A DNA stretch of 17,843 nt. It comes from Chitinophaga pinensis. GTDB taxonomy: Bacteria; Bacteroidota; Bacteroidia; Chitinophagales; Chitinophagaceae. Positions 1 to 7,976 of the stretch are shown here, piece after piece. The stretch spans positions 1 to 17,843 of the forward strand of contig CAMCBE010000009.1 in the NCBI GenBank assembly GCA_945872805.1, given 5' to 3'. Both the position numbers and the translations under genes were made by a program. Each line of letters opens with the position of its first letter. Position 1 is the first letter of the stretch. The notes beneath the pieces are model-generated. The model was not told the DNA's origin and did no database searches. It saw only the letters and a list, made by a program, of their open reading frames with translations.

Positions 1-28
1 ACGGAGATCGCTAAGCCTCAAAAACAGC

Positions 29-1552
29 ATGAAACTACTAAGCCCTGCCATATCCACCTTGGCGAGGTTGCGCTCATGGCGAATTGAAGCCTGGATGCAA
101 CATCCTATTTCAGCACAACGGGAAGTGTTGCAGGACCTTGTTACAACAGCACAATACACAGAGTTTGGAAGGCTGTATGAATTTTCAAAGCTATTCACCA
201 CCAAAACATTCAAGCAAGCAATACCCATCCATGAATACAATGATATAAAACCTTATGTAGAACGTATCATGGCCGGGGAACAGAATTTACTTTGGAATAC
301 CCCAATCAACTGGTTTGCCAAAAGCAGTGGAACCACTTCAGACAAAAGCAAGTTCATTCCGGTAAGTCAAGAAAGTTTGGTAGATGGACATTTTAAGGCA
401 GCAAAAGATGTACTATCACTTTATTATATGTTTAACCCCGAGTCTGATCTCTTAACAGGGAAAGGATTAGTAGTTGGAGGCAGTCACTCCATAAGCAGCC
501 TGCATGAAGAAGCCCACTATGGCGACCTCAGTGCGGTACTCATGCACAATACCCCCTTCTGGGGTCAATGGATAAGAACTCCAGACCTTCGCATTGCCTT
601 GATGGATGAATGGGAAAGCAAACTTGAAATGCTCGCTGAAACAACTACGAATGAAAATGTAACGTCGGTTTCAGGGGTGCCTACATGGACAATGTTGTTA
701 TTTCAACGCATCCTGGATATTTCTGGCAAGAAAAACATGAAAGAAGTATGGCCCTCGCTAGAATTATACATACATGGCGGAGTGTCCTTTCACCCCTATA
801 AAGAACAATTCAAAAAACTAATTGGCGAAAACATACACTATCTCGAAATGTATAATGCAAGTGAAGGATTTTTTGCTGCACAAGATATCCCTGGATCAGA
901 CGGAATGTTGCTTTTCCTAGACCATGGAATATTTTATGAATTTATGCCAGTAGAAGAATATGGGAAAGATGATCCAAGAACTATTGGATTGAAAGATGTA
1001 GAATTAGGCCAGCACTATGCCCCTGTTATTACAACCAATGGTGGCCTTTGGCGATACTTAGTTGGTGATACTATTCAATTTACCACCAAAAACCCATTCC
1101 GGATAAAAGTAAGTGGGCGGCTCAAATTATTCATAAACGCATTTGGAGAAGAATTAATTATAGATAATGCAGATAGAGCAATGGCTGAAGCCTGTTGCCA
1201 AACAAATGCCTTGTTAAGCGATTATACAGCAGGGCCAGTTTACTTCAGCGAGGATGGAAACGGGGCACATGAATGGTTGATTGAATTTGAAAATGAGCCT
1301 TCCGATTTAAAAAAATTTGCTTCTATACTTGATGAAGAACTAAAAAAACTGAATAGTGATTACGAAGCAAAGCGGTATAAGAATATTGCCCTAAGAGAAC
1401 CCATAATCAAATCATTGCCTCGTGGAATTTTTTCTCAATGGCTGAAATATAAAAATAAGTTGGGCGGTCAGCACAAAATACCAAGGCTAAGTAATGATCG
1501 CATCATTATTGAAGAAATTGCATCATTGATCAATTCACAATCCCAAAAGTAG
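29..1552 (+). CDS. GH3-family acyl-adenylating / acyl-amido synthetase-like protein
   Basis: 507 residues. The protein resembles the GH3 family (named for plant auxin-responsive GH3), adenylate-forming enzymes that activate a carboxylate with ATP and pass it to an amine. The bacterial substrate is generally unknown. Visible motifs are an ATP-binding SSGTTS loop at residues 99-104 followed by KSKFIPVS, the YNASEG motif (ASEG 277-280), and the LWRYLVGD motif (341-347) followed by SGRLKLFINAFGEEL. The C-terminal lobe ends in QHKIPRLSNDR, as in other Bacteroidota members. No signal peptide is visible, so it is probably cytosolic. The frame is open upstream to the window edge (9 codons), but ATG 29 gives the expected family N-terminus. 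Another frame has a stop at 12-14 that could end an upstream gene. fabG follows after 71 bp in the same direction. The family is confident; the substrate is unknown. Confidence 0.88.
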   Translation: MKLLSPAISTLARLRSWRIEAWMQHPISAQREVLQDLVTTAQYTEFGRLYEFSKLFTTKTFKQAIPIHEYNDIKPYVERIMAGEQNLLWNTPINWFAKSSGTTSDKSKFIPVSQESLVDGHFKAAKDVLSLYYMFNPESDLLTGKGLVVGGSHSISSLHEEAHYGDLSAVLMHNTPFWGQWIRTPDLRIALMDEWESKLEMLAETTTNENVTSVSGVPTWTMLLFQRILDISGKKNMKEVWPSLELYIHGGVSFHPYKEQFKKLIGENIHYLEMYNASEGFFAAQDIPGSDGMLLFLDHGIFYEFMPVEEYGKDDPRTIGLKDVELGQHYAPVITTNGGLWRYLVGDTIQFTTKNPFRIKVSGRLKLFINAFGEELIIDNADRAMAEACCQTNALLSDYTAGPVYFSEDGNGAHEWLIEFENEPSDLKKFASILDEELKKLNSDYEAKRYKNIALREPIIKSLPRGIFSQWLKYKNKLGGQHKIPRLSNDRIIIEEIASLINSQSQK

Positions 1553-1623
1553 ATCAACCGGTAGTCTAACCGACACATCTGAGGTCTAACATCTTTTAAT
1601 TATCTTGCACAAAATCTGAAACA

Positions 1624-2379
1624 ATGAAATTGCTTGAAAATAAAGTGGCTATAATTACTGGCGCAGCACGTGGAATCGGTGAATCAATTGCCATAAAATT
1701 AGCTGAACATGGCGCCCATATTGCATTTACTTATGTTAGTGACAGTAGTGAAGAAAAAGCAACCACTCTAGTGAATAAACTTGAGTTGTTAGGCGTAAAG
1801 GCAAAAGCGTGGAAAAGCAATGCCGGAGACTATCAGCAAGCAGAGTCGTTTGTAAATGATGTAGTAAAAGAATTTGGTACTGTTGATATTTGCGTTAACA
1901 ATGCTGGAATTTCAAAAGATAATTTGCTGCTCCGCATGACCCCAGAGCAATGGGACGAGGTGATGAACGTCAACCTCAAGAGTGTATTCAATATGACAAA
2001 GCAAGTGATTCGTCCTATGATGAAATCAAAAAAAGGATCCATTATAAATATGAGCTCTATTGTTGGCGTTCGTGGAAATGCGGGACAAGGGAGTTATGCT
2101 GCGAGCAAGGCAGGAATAATCGGCTTCACTAAATCCATTGCCCTTGAATTAGGAAGTAGAAATGTTAGGGTGAATGCCATTGCTCCAGGTTTCGTTGAAA
2201 CAGATATGACTCATTATCTTAAAGAAGGTGCAGCAGCGGAAGCATTTCTATCCAAAATACCCCTCGGAAGATTTGGTACAGCAGAAGAAATAGGCAATAC
2301 AACACTATTCCTAGCGTCAGATATGAGCAGCTATATCACCGGACAGGTTATCAGCGCTTGCGGCGGCTTGAATATTTAA
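1624..2379 (+). CDS. fabG: 3-oxoacyl-[acyl-carrier-protein] reductase (FabG-type SDR)
   Basis: 251 residues, a classical short-chain dehydrogenase/reductase of the usual FabG length. FabG reduces 3-oxoacyl-ACP to 3-hydroxyacyl-ACP with NADPH in fatty-acid elongation. Visible are the Rossmann motif TGAARGIG (residues 12-19), NNAG at 92-95, the active-site Asn in NVNLKS (about 117), and the catalytic triad Ser145, Tyr158 and Lys162 in SS(x12)YAASK. The segment NAIAPGFVETDMT and the ending SYITGQVISACGGLNI match FabG closely. The ATG lies after an A-rich leader without a Shine-Dalgarno site, normal for this phylum. It sits 71 bp after the GH3-like gene and may be co-transcribed with it. No clear terminator follows. 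Because SDRs are easily confused, a reductase of another pathway remains possible, but FabG is the best reading. Confidence 0.9.
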   Translation: MKLLENKVAIITGAARGIGESIAIKLAEHGAHIAFTYVSDSSEEKATTLVNKLELLGVKAKAWKSNAGDYQQAESFVNDVVKEFGTVDICVNNAGISKDNLLLRMTPEQWDEVMNVNLKSVFNMTKQVIRPMMKSKKGSIINMSSIVGVRGNAGQGSYAASKAGIIGFTKSIALELGSRNVRVNAIAPGFVETDMTHYLKEGAAAEAFLSKIPLGRFGTAEEIGNTTLFLASDMSSYITGQVISACGGLNI

Positions 2380-2439
2380 CAAAATTTTTACAATTAATAG
2401 CAATTGAACAATCATGCCAATAATCCATTGAGTCTGTTT

Positions 2440-2564
2440 TAAATTTGAACAAAAAAATCGGCTCCATATTACTTAAAACACAATAATTACATCAAATAAA
2501 ATTAACAATCAATTGCAATTCATCAAATTAATTGGTGTAATTTTACTTTCCATAAATACATTTT
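2440..2564 (+). promoter_or_regulatory. Candidate promoter elements upstream of the inorganic-carbon cluster
   Basis: Two candidates fit the Bacteroidota pattern TTG / TAnnTTTG. The stronger pairing is TTG at 2532-2534, a 22-bp spacer, and TACATTTT at 2557-2564 (one mismatch in the last base). It would start RNA at about 2570-2572, almost on the GTG codon at 2572. The other is an exact TAAATTTG at 2440-2447 with no well-spaced TTG upstream. It would leave a leader of over 100 nt. The 192-bp gap between fabG and 2572 otherwise holds only AT-rich DNA and an imperfect inverted repeat. Confidence 0.4.
2497..2545. repeat. AT-rich inverted repeat before the inorganic-carbon cluster
   Basis: A perfect 8-bp inverted pair, TAAAATTA (2497-2504) and TAATTTTA (2538-2545), separated by 33 bp that contain further partly complementary AATT stretches. 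The right arm lies within the spacer of the candidate promoter, so it could be an operator or a leader hairpin. In DNA this AT-rich, chance pairing is likely enough that confidence is low. Confidence 0.25.
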
Positions 2565-2571
2565 ACAGTTA

Positions 2572-2946
2572 GTGAGAAAAAATAGGAATATATACAGTGT
2601 AATAAAAAAAATAAACGCAAGTTTACTCTTACTTGCTGTAATATCCTTAACTATTAGCACCCCTGTAGCATTTTTCACTCAGGAATTTTCTGAAAATACA
2701 CCTGAACAAAATACACCCCATCCTATTGATGACTCAGAAGATGGGGCATCAAACTTATTAAATAGCAATACCAACGAAGAAGACCCCCCTGCAAACGATA
2801 ATAGTATCGAAAAGTTCGTACACAATCCCTCTGAATTTGAAACAAACCATATACAGAAAGTATCATATTTCGAAACTAACAAGGTTGAACTCTATCATGC
2901 TTATCACGGAGAGCTTCTAGTGCCACCGCCAAACTGCAATGCTTAG
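2572..2946 (+). CDS. Small acidic exported or membrane-anchored protein, unknown function
   Basis: 124 residues from a GTG start. I do not recognise the family. The N-terminus is basic (RKNRN...KK) followed by a hydrophobic stretch at about residues 17-36, which would serve as a signal peptide or single membrane anchor. No good lipobox or AxA cleavage site is visible. Residues about 38-82 are acidic and rich in Asp, Glu, Asn and Pro, so probably disordered. The C-terminus (YHAYHGELLVPPPNCNA) is His- and Pro-rich with a single Cys near the end. No ATG lies in frame near the start. The gene precedes the carbonic anhydrase by about 120 bp on the same strand and could be the first gene of the cluster. 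That it is a real gene rests on the signal-like N-terminus, composition and position. Confidence 0.6.
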   Translation: MRKNRNIYSVIKKINASLLLLAVISLTISTPVAFFTQEFSENTPEQNTPHPIDDSEDGASNLLNSNTNEEDPPANDNSIEKFVHNPSEFETNHIQKVSYFETNKVELYHAYHGELLVPPPNCNA

Positions 2947-3069
2947 GCATAGACTACACTATTCTGAATCCCTACAGTATCACAAATTTTATTTGAGTTT
3001 AAAAAACTCTTATCACATTCTACTTTTTATTAACATCAAATACATTAAAGGTATTTGAGAAACTACTAT

Positions 3070-3732
3070 ATGATGAAAAAACATTCTAAAGAATACCTCA
3101 AAGAGCTTACCGCCCAAGAAGGGTTTCAATTATTAGTTGAGGGAAATCAACGATTTATACATTCACTTAATAAAGATCATGATCACTTGGAAATGGTAAA
3201 TGAGACGAGAGATGGTCAATACCCATTTGCCGTTATTTTAAGTTGCATGGATTCACGTACTTCAGTGGAATTGATATTTGATCAAGGACTAGGCGACCTT
3301 TTCAGCATTCGAATAGCTGGCAATATTGTGAATAATGATATTCTAGCAAGCATCGAATATGCTGTAAAATACGTGGGGTCAAAAGTACTGGTGGTCTTAG
3401 GACATACCGAATGCGGCGCTATCATGAGTGCTAAAAATGGTGTTAAAGACGGACACATCACAGAGCTTCTAAATAGAATAGAACCTTCAATTAGTAAAGC
3501 TATGTTAAAACAAGAAGGAGATCATTTATTCAATGATAATACCTCATACGCCAATGTTGAAAATAGTCTTGAAGAAATACTCACAGGCAGTGCAATAATC
3601 AAAGAATTATTTACGAATGGAGAACTAGGAATCGTTGGCGCTGTATATGACGTTAATAGCGGAGCTGTCGACTTCTTTAAAAACATCACAAGAAAAACAA
3701 AATTAAGCAAAACTGCCAAGGTTGATATTTAA
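3070..3732 (+). CDS. Beta-class carbonic anhydrase
   Basis: 220 residues from ATG 3070 (ATG 3073 is equally possible). The frame extends upstream to a TTG at 3055, but the tandem ATGs are the better start. The enzyme interconverts CO2 and bicarbonate. The beta-class zinc site is intact: Cys59, Asp61 and Arg63 in CMDSR, and His112 and Cys115 in HTEC. The segments LGDLFSIRIAGN and SIEYAVKYVGSKVLVVLGH are typical of the class. There is no signal peptide, so it should be cytosolic. The SulP gene begins 9 bp after its stop, which implies co-transcription and a joint role in inorganic-carbon supply. The next two genes are dabA and dabB, themselves a bicarbonate-producing system. Confidence 0.95.
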   Translation: MMKKHSKEYLKELTAQEGFQLLVEGNQRFIHSLNKDHDHLEMVNETRDGQYPFAVILSCMDSRTSVELIFDQGLGDLFSIRIAGNIVNNDILASIEYAVKYVGSKVLVVLGHTECGAIMSAKNGVKDGHITELLNRIEPSISKAMLKQEGDHLFNDNTSYANVENSLEEILTGSAIIKELFTNGELGIVGAVYDVNSGAVDFFKNITRKTKLSKTAKVDI

Positions 3733-3741
3733 ACATCAAAT

Positions 3742-5325
3742 ATGAAAATAAATAATAATAACATTAAATCAGATTTGTTGTCGGGCATGGTGGTTTTTTT
3801 AGTTGCCCTCCCACTTTGCTTAGGAATATCAGTTGCAAGCGGTGCACCACCATTCGCAGGAATCATCACAGGGGTAATAGGAGGAATAGTTGTTGGGGGT
3901 TTGAGTAAATCACACGTTAGTGTATCTGGGCCAGCAGCAGGTCTGATTGCCATTATTCTTCTAGCTATTACAGATTTAGGCTATGAAACTTTTTTAGCCG
4001 CAGTTGTCATTGCAGGCCTTATTCAACTTACTTTAGGATTGGCAAAAGCAGGAGGCATTTCTAGCTACTTCCCTACCAGCGTCATCGAAGGCATGTTGGT
4101 TGCCATTGGTATTATCATCATAAAAAAAGAATTACCACATGCCATTGGCTACGGCACTATCAATGATGGTCAATTTTTCTCATATGAGATTATAAAAGAA
4201 GATTATGGTTTTGTCACTAACATATTACACTCCTTCAACTTTGCACATCTAGGTGCAATAATTGTTACGGCTACCTCACTATTCATCATTTATGCATTTA
4301 ATAATATATCAGCACTAAAAAAAATAAAGGCTATACCTGGTGCTCTAGTTGCAGTTGCATCAGGCATTGCCTTGAACGAATTTTTTATCACAGCTTTCCC
4401 ATCATTAGCGATCCCTAAAGAACAATTAGTTATGCTGCCAAAAGCCAGTTCACTAAATGAATTCTTTACACAATTTACACTCCCTTCAATATCAGGGTTT
4501 ACAAACCCAAGCGTATGGGTTGTTGGTATTACAATTGCTATTGTTGCAAGCATTGAGACACTTCTTTGCTTAGAAGCAGGAGACAAGATGGATCCATTAA
4601 AACGATTTTCGAGTGCAAATGCAGAGCTAAGGGCACAGGGAATTGGCAATATGCTGTCTGGACTAATTGGGGGATTGCCCATGACATCGGTTATTGTTAG
4701 AACAAGTGCAAATGTGAATGCAGGAGCAAAAACAAAACTATCGGCTATTTTTCATGGTCTATTTCTTCTAGTTGCAGTTTTAACTATCCCTAGCCTACTC
4801 AACAAAATTCCTATGGCAAGTCTTGCTGCAATTCTAATAATGATTGGATTAAAGCTAGCTAGTTTAAAAACTTTTCGTCATTTATGGGATGCAGGCAAAC
4901 AACAATTCATTCCATTTGTGGTTACCGTAGTTGCAGTTGTTTTTACAGATCTTTTAAAAGGAGTAGGCATTGGATTGGCTTTTAGCCTATACTTCATCCT
5001 GCGAGGAAATATGAAATTAGCTTACTTTTTTAATAAAGAACACCACAATGATAGCGAAACAACTCAAATCGACTTGGCGCAAGAAGTGTCGTTCTTGAAT
5101 AAAGCCATGATCAAACACTCATTGTCAAATTTACCAAACAATAGTAAACTTATTATCAATGCGGCACATACGGTATATATAGATCATGACGTCTTAGAAC
5201 TCATACGCAACTTTGTCGATTTTGGCTCTAAGGATAAAAATATCAACGTAAAATTGATCAATTTCCGACCTGCATACAAAATGGAAAATACAGAGTATGA
5301 TTATTCCAAAATGAAGAAAGGTTAA
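3742..5325 (+). CDS. SulP-family anion transporter, probable bicarbonate importer
   Basis: 527 residues. SulP (SLC26-like) proteins carry sulfate, bicarbonate or other anions across the inner membrane. Visible are a hydrophobic region of about 10-14 membrane segments (residues about 10-425), the SulP signature SGPAAGL at 62-68, and the conserved late-membrane segment with IETLLCLEAGDKMDP followed by SVIVRTSANVNAGAKTKLS. A cytosolic tail of about 95 residues includes INAAHTVYIDHDVLELI, which fits a divergent STAS domain (about 430-515). The start is ATG, 9 bp after the carbonic anhydrase stop; dabA follows after 50 bp. The substrate cannot be read from sequence. Its place between a carbonic anhydrase and dabAB, with no sulfate-assimilation genes nearby, favours bicarbonate, as in BicA-type SulP proteins. 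Confidence 0.9.
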   Translation: MKINNNNIKSDLLSGMVVFLVALPLCLGISVASGAPPFAGIITGVIGGIVVGGLSKSHVSVSGPAAGLIAIILLAITDLGYETFLAAVVIAGLIQLTLGLAKAGGISSYFPTSVIEGMLVAIGIIIIKKELPHAIGYGTINDGQFFSYEIIKEDYGFVTNILHSFNFAHLGAIIVTATSLFIIYAFNNISALKKIKAIPGALVAVASGIALNEFFITAFPSLAIPKEQLVMLPKASSLNEFFTQFTLPSISGFTNPSVWVVGITIAIVASIETLLCLEAGDKMDPLKRFSSANAELRAQGIGNMLSGLIGGLPMTSVIVRTSANVNAGAKTKLSAIFHGLFLLVAVLTIPSLLNKIPMASLAAILIMIGLKLASLKTFRHLWDAGKQQFIPFVVTVVAVVFTDLLKGVGIGLAFSLYFILRGNMKLAYFFNKEHHNDSETTQIDLAQEVSFLNKAMIKHSLSNLPNNSKLIINAAHTVYIDHDVLELIRNFVDFGSKDKNINVKLINFRPAYKMENTEYDYSKMKKG

Positions 5326-5375
5326 ATGTTCGGTCTACACATAGAACTTATTTCATACTTGAATTAGCCTATAAT

Positions 5376-7937
5376 ATGGATATATACAAAGAAAATAATT
5401 CCTCTGCTCTGTTCAATACAGATCGTATTTTAAGTGAGTTAAAACATTATTTACCATCTCAACAGGCACTAAAGGATTTCATTCATCATAATTCACTGCA
5501 CGCCTTTCAACATATGAAATTTTATGATGCCATATTTAAAGCATCAAATATTTTTGGATACCATGTACACCTAGAACTTAACGAATACAGAGAACTTTAT
5601 ACAACAGGAAGAATAAAAAAAGAAATACTAATAAGTATTCTCTCAAAAAAAGATAAAAATATTGATCAATGGTTGGGGAAAATGCTCCACCATCACTATG
5701 ATATTTTAAAACAACCTAGAATTGGACAAATCAGAAAGTTATGGAAAGATGTATACAAAATAGATCTTGATGGACTAGTTCATCCTAGATTATTCAGAAT
5801 ACTATGTGTTTTTTTAGATCAAGGGGTTGCTATAGACAGGTTTCCTATTCAAAACAAAAGCTTTATAGAAAGCATAAAAGAACTAGAGCAAAAAAGCCTA
5901 GTCAGTTTTTTTAAAACTAAATCCACCCGTGAACTTTTCACAAATGGCTCATACTCTATTGAATCACTACTAAAAGAAATAGTTGGTGATTCTCAATATT
6001 TTGAACAATATCTATTTGATAGTCACTTTGCTCACAATGGCTGGAGTGGTTTTGTTTCATCGGTAGAAGACAATCCACAAACATTATTAGATAAGAAAAT
6101 AATAACATTCAAGGAATTGGTCGAATTTGAACTGTTAATTGAATTAGATACTATTACCGCAATACTTGGTGATAGCAGAAAACCCTTGGCTAATTTTATT
6201 AAAGAAAAGCCTACGTTATTATTTGAGGATGTTAACAAATCAGAATTTAGTGAAGTAATTGAACTCTGGCAAGATGCTTTTGAATGGAGTTACTATGACA
6301 CGGTTCTGAAGGGAATTCAAGTATTTAACAAAAAAAGAAATGAACTAGACAAAGAAGATACATTACAAACATCATTTCAAGCCATATTTTGTATTGATGA
6401 AAGAGAATGTTCACTTAGACGACATATTGAAGCGACAGATCCAAATTGTGAAACAATGGGTGCGCCAGGTTTTTTTGGAGTTGAATTTTATTTCCAACAA
6501 CACGACTCCAAATTTTATGATAAATTATGTCCAGCGCCTGTTACACCAAAATATCTGATAAAAGAATTTTCAACAACTACAGAAAGAAAAAACGAACTAT
6601 TGTATTCAAGAGATTCCCACGGAATGATGACAGGGATTGCTTATAGTTTAGTGTTTGGTTTTTGGGCATTTATAAAAACAATCAATGCACTTTTCAAGCC
6701 AATGATGAGCCCTGCAATTTCAAATGCATTCGGGCATATGCATAAATACGCAAAACTAAGTATTGAAAACAAAGATCCAAAAGATATTGAAAACGGTCTA
6801 CAAATTGGATACACTCATGAAGAAATGACTACAAGAGCAGAAGGATTTTTGAAAGGTATGGGATTAATAAAAAATTTCGCCTCTATTATATATCTCGTAT
6901 CCCACGGAAGTAGCAGTGCAAATAACCCTCACCATGGAGCGCACGACTGTGGCGCATGTAGTGGTAGACCAGGTGCAGTAAACGCTCGTGTTCAAGCCTT
7001 TATATTAAATCATAAAAATGTAAGAAAAATTCTAGCTACTAAAGGAATCCTTATCCCAGATAATACTTGCTTCATAGGGAGCATGCATGACACCGCTGCA
7101 GATATTATTGATTATTATGACGAAGACTTTTTAAATGATACTTCGAGAATTGAACATGAGAAAAATAAAAATAAATTTGAAATTGCTTTAAATCTAAATG
7201 CAAAAGAACGAAGTAGAAGATTTGCTTCAATAGATACAAAACAGAATCTGAATGAAATAAGAAAGTCAATTCAAAAACGATCAGTATCTCTATTCGAGCC
7301 AAGACCAGAGCTTGGTCATGGAACGAATACTCTTGCGATAATAGGTAGAAGAAAAACCACTAAAGGGCTTTTCCTAGATAGAAGAGCCTTCCTTAATAGC
7401 TATGACTACACTACTGATCTAGATGGAGAAATTCTATCAAATGTTATGCGCCCAATAGGTCTAGTGTGTGGGGGAATCAACTTAGAATATTATTTCAGCA
7501 GAGTAGACAACTTAAGAATGGGAGCAGGCACTAAACTCCCTCATAATGTTATGGGTCTCTTCGGAGTTGCTAATAGCAGTGATGGCGATCTAAGGCCAGG
7601 CCTCCCTTGGCAAATGATAGAAGTCCACGACCCCCTTAGGCTACTTGTAATTGTAGAACATCAACCTGAGGTGGTTCTAAAAGCAATTCAATCTTCTCCT
7701 GAAGTTTACGAGTGGTATAAAAACGAATGGATACACATTGTTGCCATGAACCCATTTGACCAAAAATTCTATTTATTTAAAGATGGTATGTTTGAGCACT
7801 ATGAACCGATTACGAAATCAGAAGAAATAAAATCAATCCATAATATGGAAGAATTTTTTGAATCTTCAAATGAAATGGAAACCAATCATATCACTCATGC
7901 TACTAAAGAAAATCTTCCAGTGTATCTTCTAAATTAA
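5376..7937 (+). CDS. dabA: DabA, carbonic-anhydrase-like subunit of the DAB inorganic-carbon pump (DUF2309)
   Basis: 853 residues, in the usual DUF2309 range, with no signal peptide. DabA is the peripheral subunit of the DabA-DabB complex and contains a beta-carbonic-anhydrase-like zinc site. It hydrates CO2 to bicarbonate on the cytosolic side, coupled to ion flow through DabB. The predicted zinc and active-site residues are present: Cys339 and Asp341 in FCIDERE, and His510 and Cys525, spaced exactly 15 residues apart in SHGSSSANNP...CGAC. These correspond to Cys351, Asp353, His524 and Cys539 of the Halothiobacillus protein as I recall it. Further family blocks are RPELGHGTNTLAIIGRR, LDRRAFLNSYD, INLEYYFSRVDN and GAGTKLPHNVMG. 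dabB follows after 39 bp. In Staphylococcus the homologous pair is called MpsAB. The coding sequence is very AT-rich compared with fabG. Confidence 0.94.
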   Translation: MDIYKENNSSALFNTDRILSELKHYLPSQQALKDFIHHNSLHAFQHMKFYDAIFKASNIFGYHVHLELNEYRELYTTGRIKKEILISILSKKDKNIDQWLGKMLHHHYDILKQPRIGQIRKLWKDVYKIDLDGLVHPRLFRILCVFLDQGVAIDRFPIQNKSFIESIKELEQKSLVSFFKTKSTRELFTNGSYSIESLLKEIVGDSQYFEQYLFDSHFAHNGWSGFVSSVEDNPQTLLDKKIITFKELVEFELLIELDTITAILGDSRKPLANFIKEKPTLLFEDVNKSEFSEVIELWQDAFEWSYYDTVLKGIQVFNKKRNELDKEDTLQTSFQAIFCIDERECSLRRHIEATDPNCETMGAPGFFGVEFYFQQHDSKFYDKLCPAPVTPKYLIKEFSTTTERKNELLYSRDSHGMMTGIAYSLVFGFWAFIKTINALFKPMMSPAISNAFGHMHKYAKLSIENKDPKDIENGLQIGYTHEEMTTRAEGFLKGMGLIKNFASIIYLVSHGSSSANNPHHGAHDCGACSGRPGAVNARVQAFILNHKNVRKILATKGILIPDNTCFIGSMHDTAADIIDYYDEDFLNDTSRIEHEKNKNKFEIALNLNAKERSRRFASIDTKQNLNEIRKSIQKRSVSLFEPRPELGHGTNTLAIIGRRKTTKGLFLDRRAFLNSYDYTTDLDGEILSNVMRPIGLVCGGINLEYYFSRVDNLRMGAGTKLPHNVMGLFGVANSSDGDLRPGLPWQMIEVHDPLRLLVIVEHQPEVVLKAIQSSPEVYEWYKNEWIHIVAMNPFDQKFYLFKDGMFEHYEPITKSEEIKSIHNMEEFFESSNEMETNHITHATKENLPVYLLN

Positions 7938-7976
7938 CCAACACAATGTTTCCGAATCAACTATTTTAATTCCCCA

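Noticed and set aside
3055..3069. TTG start for the carbonic anhydrase
   Set aside because: Tandem ATG codons at 3070 and 3073 are better starts, and the extra five residues are not family-like.
4290..4682. 130-codon minus-strand frame inside the SulP gene
   Set aside because: It lies entirely within a strongly supported membrane-protein gene and has no recognisable motif or start context.
3742..5325. Sulfate permease
   Set aside because: SulP proteins are often labelled this way, but no sulfate-assimilation gene is near, and the carbonic anhydrase and dabAB neighbours favour bicarbonate. Sulfate is not excluded.
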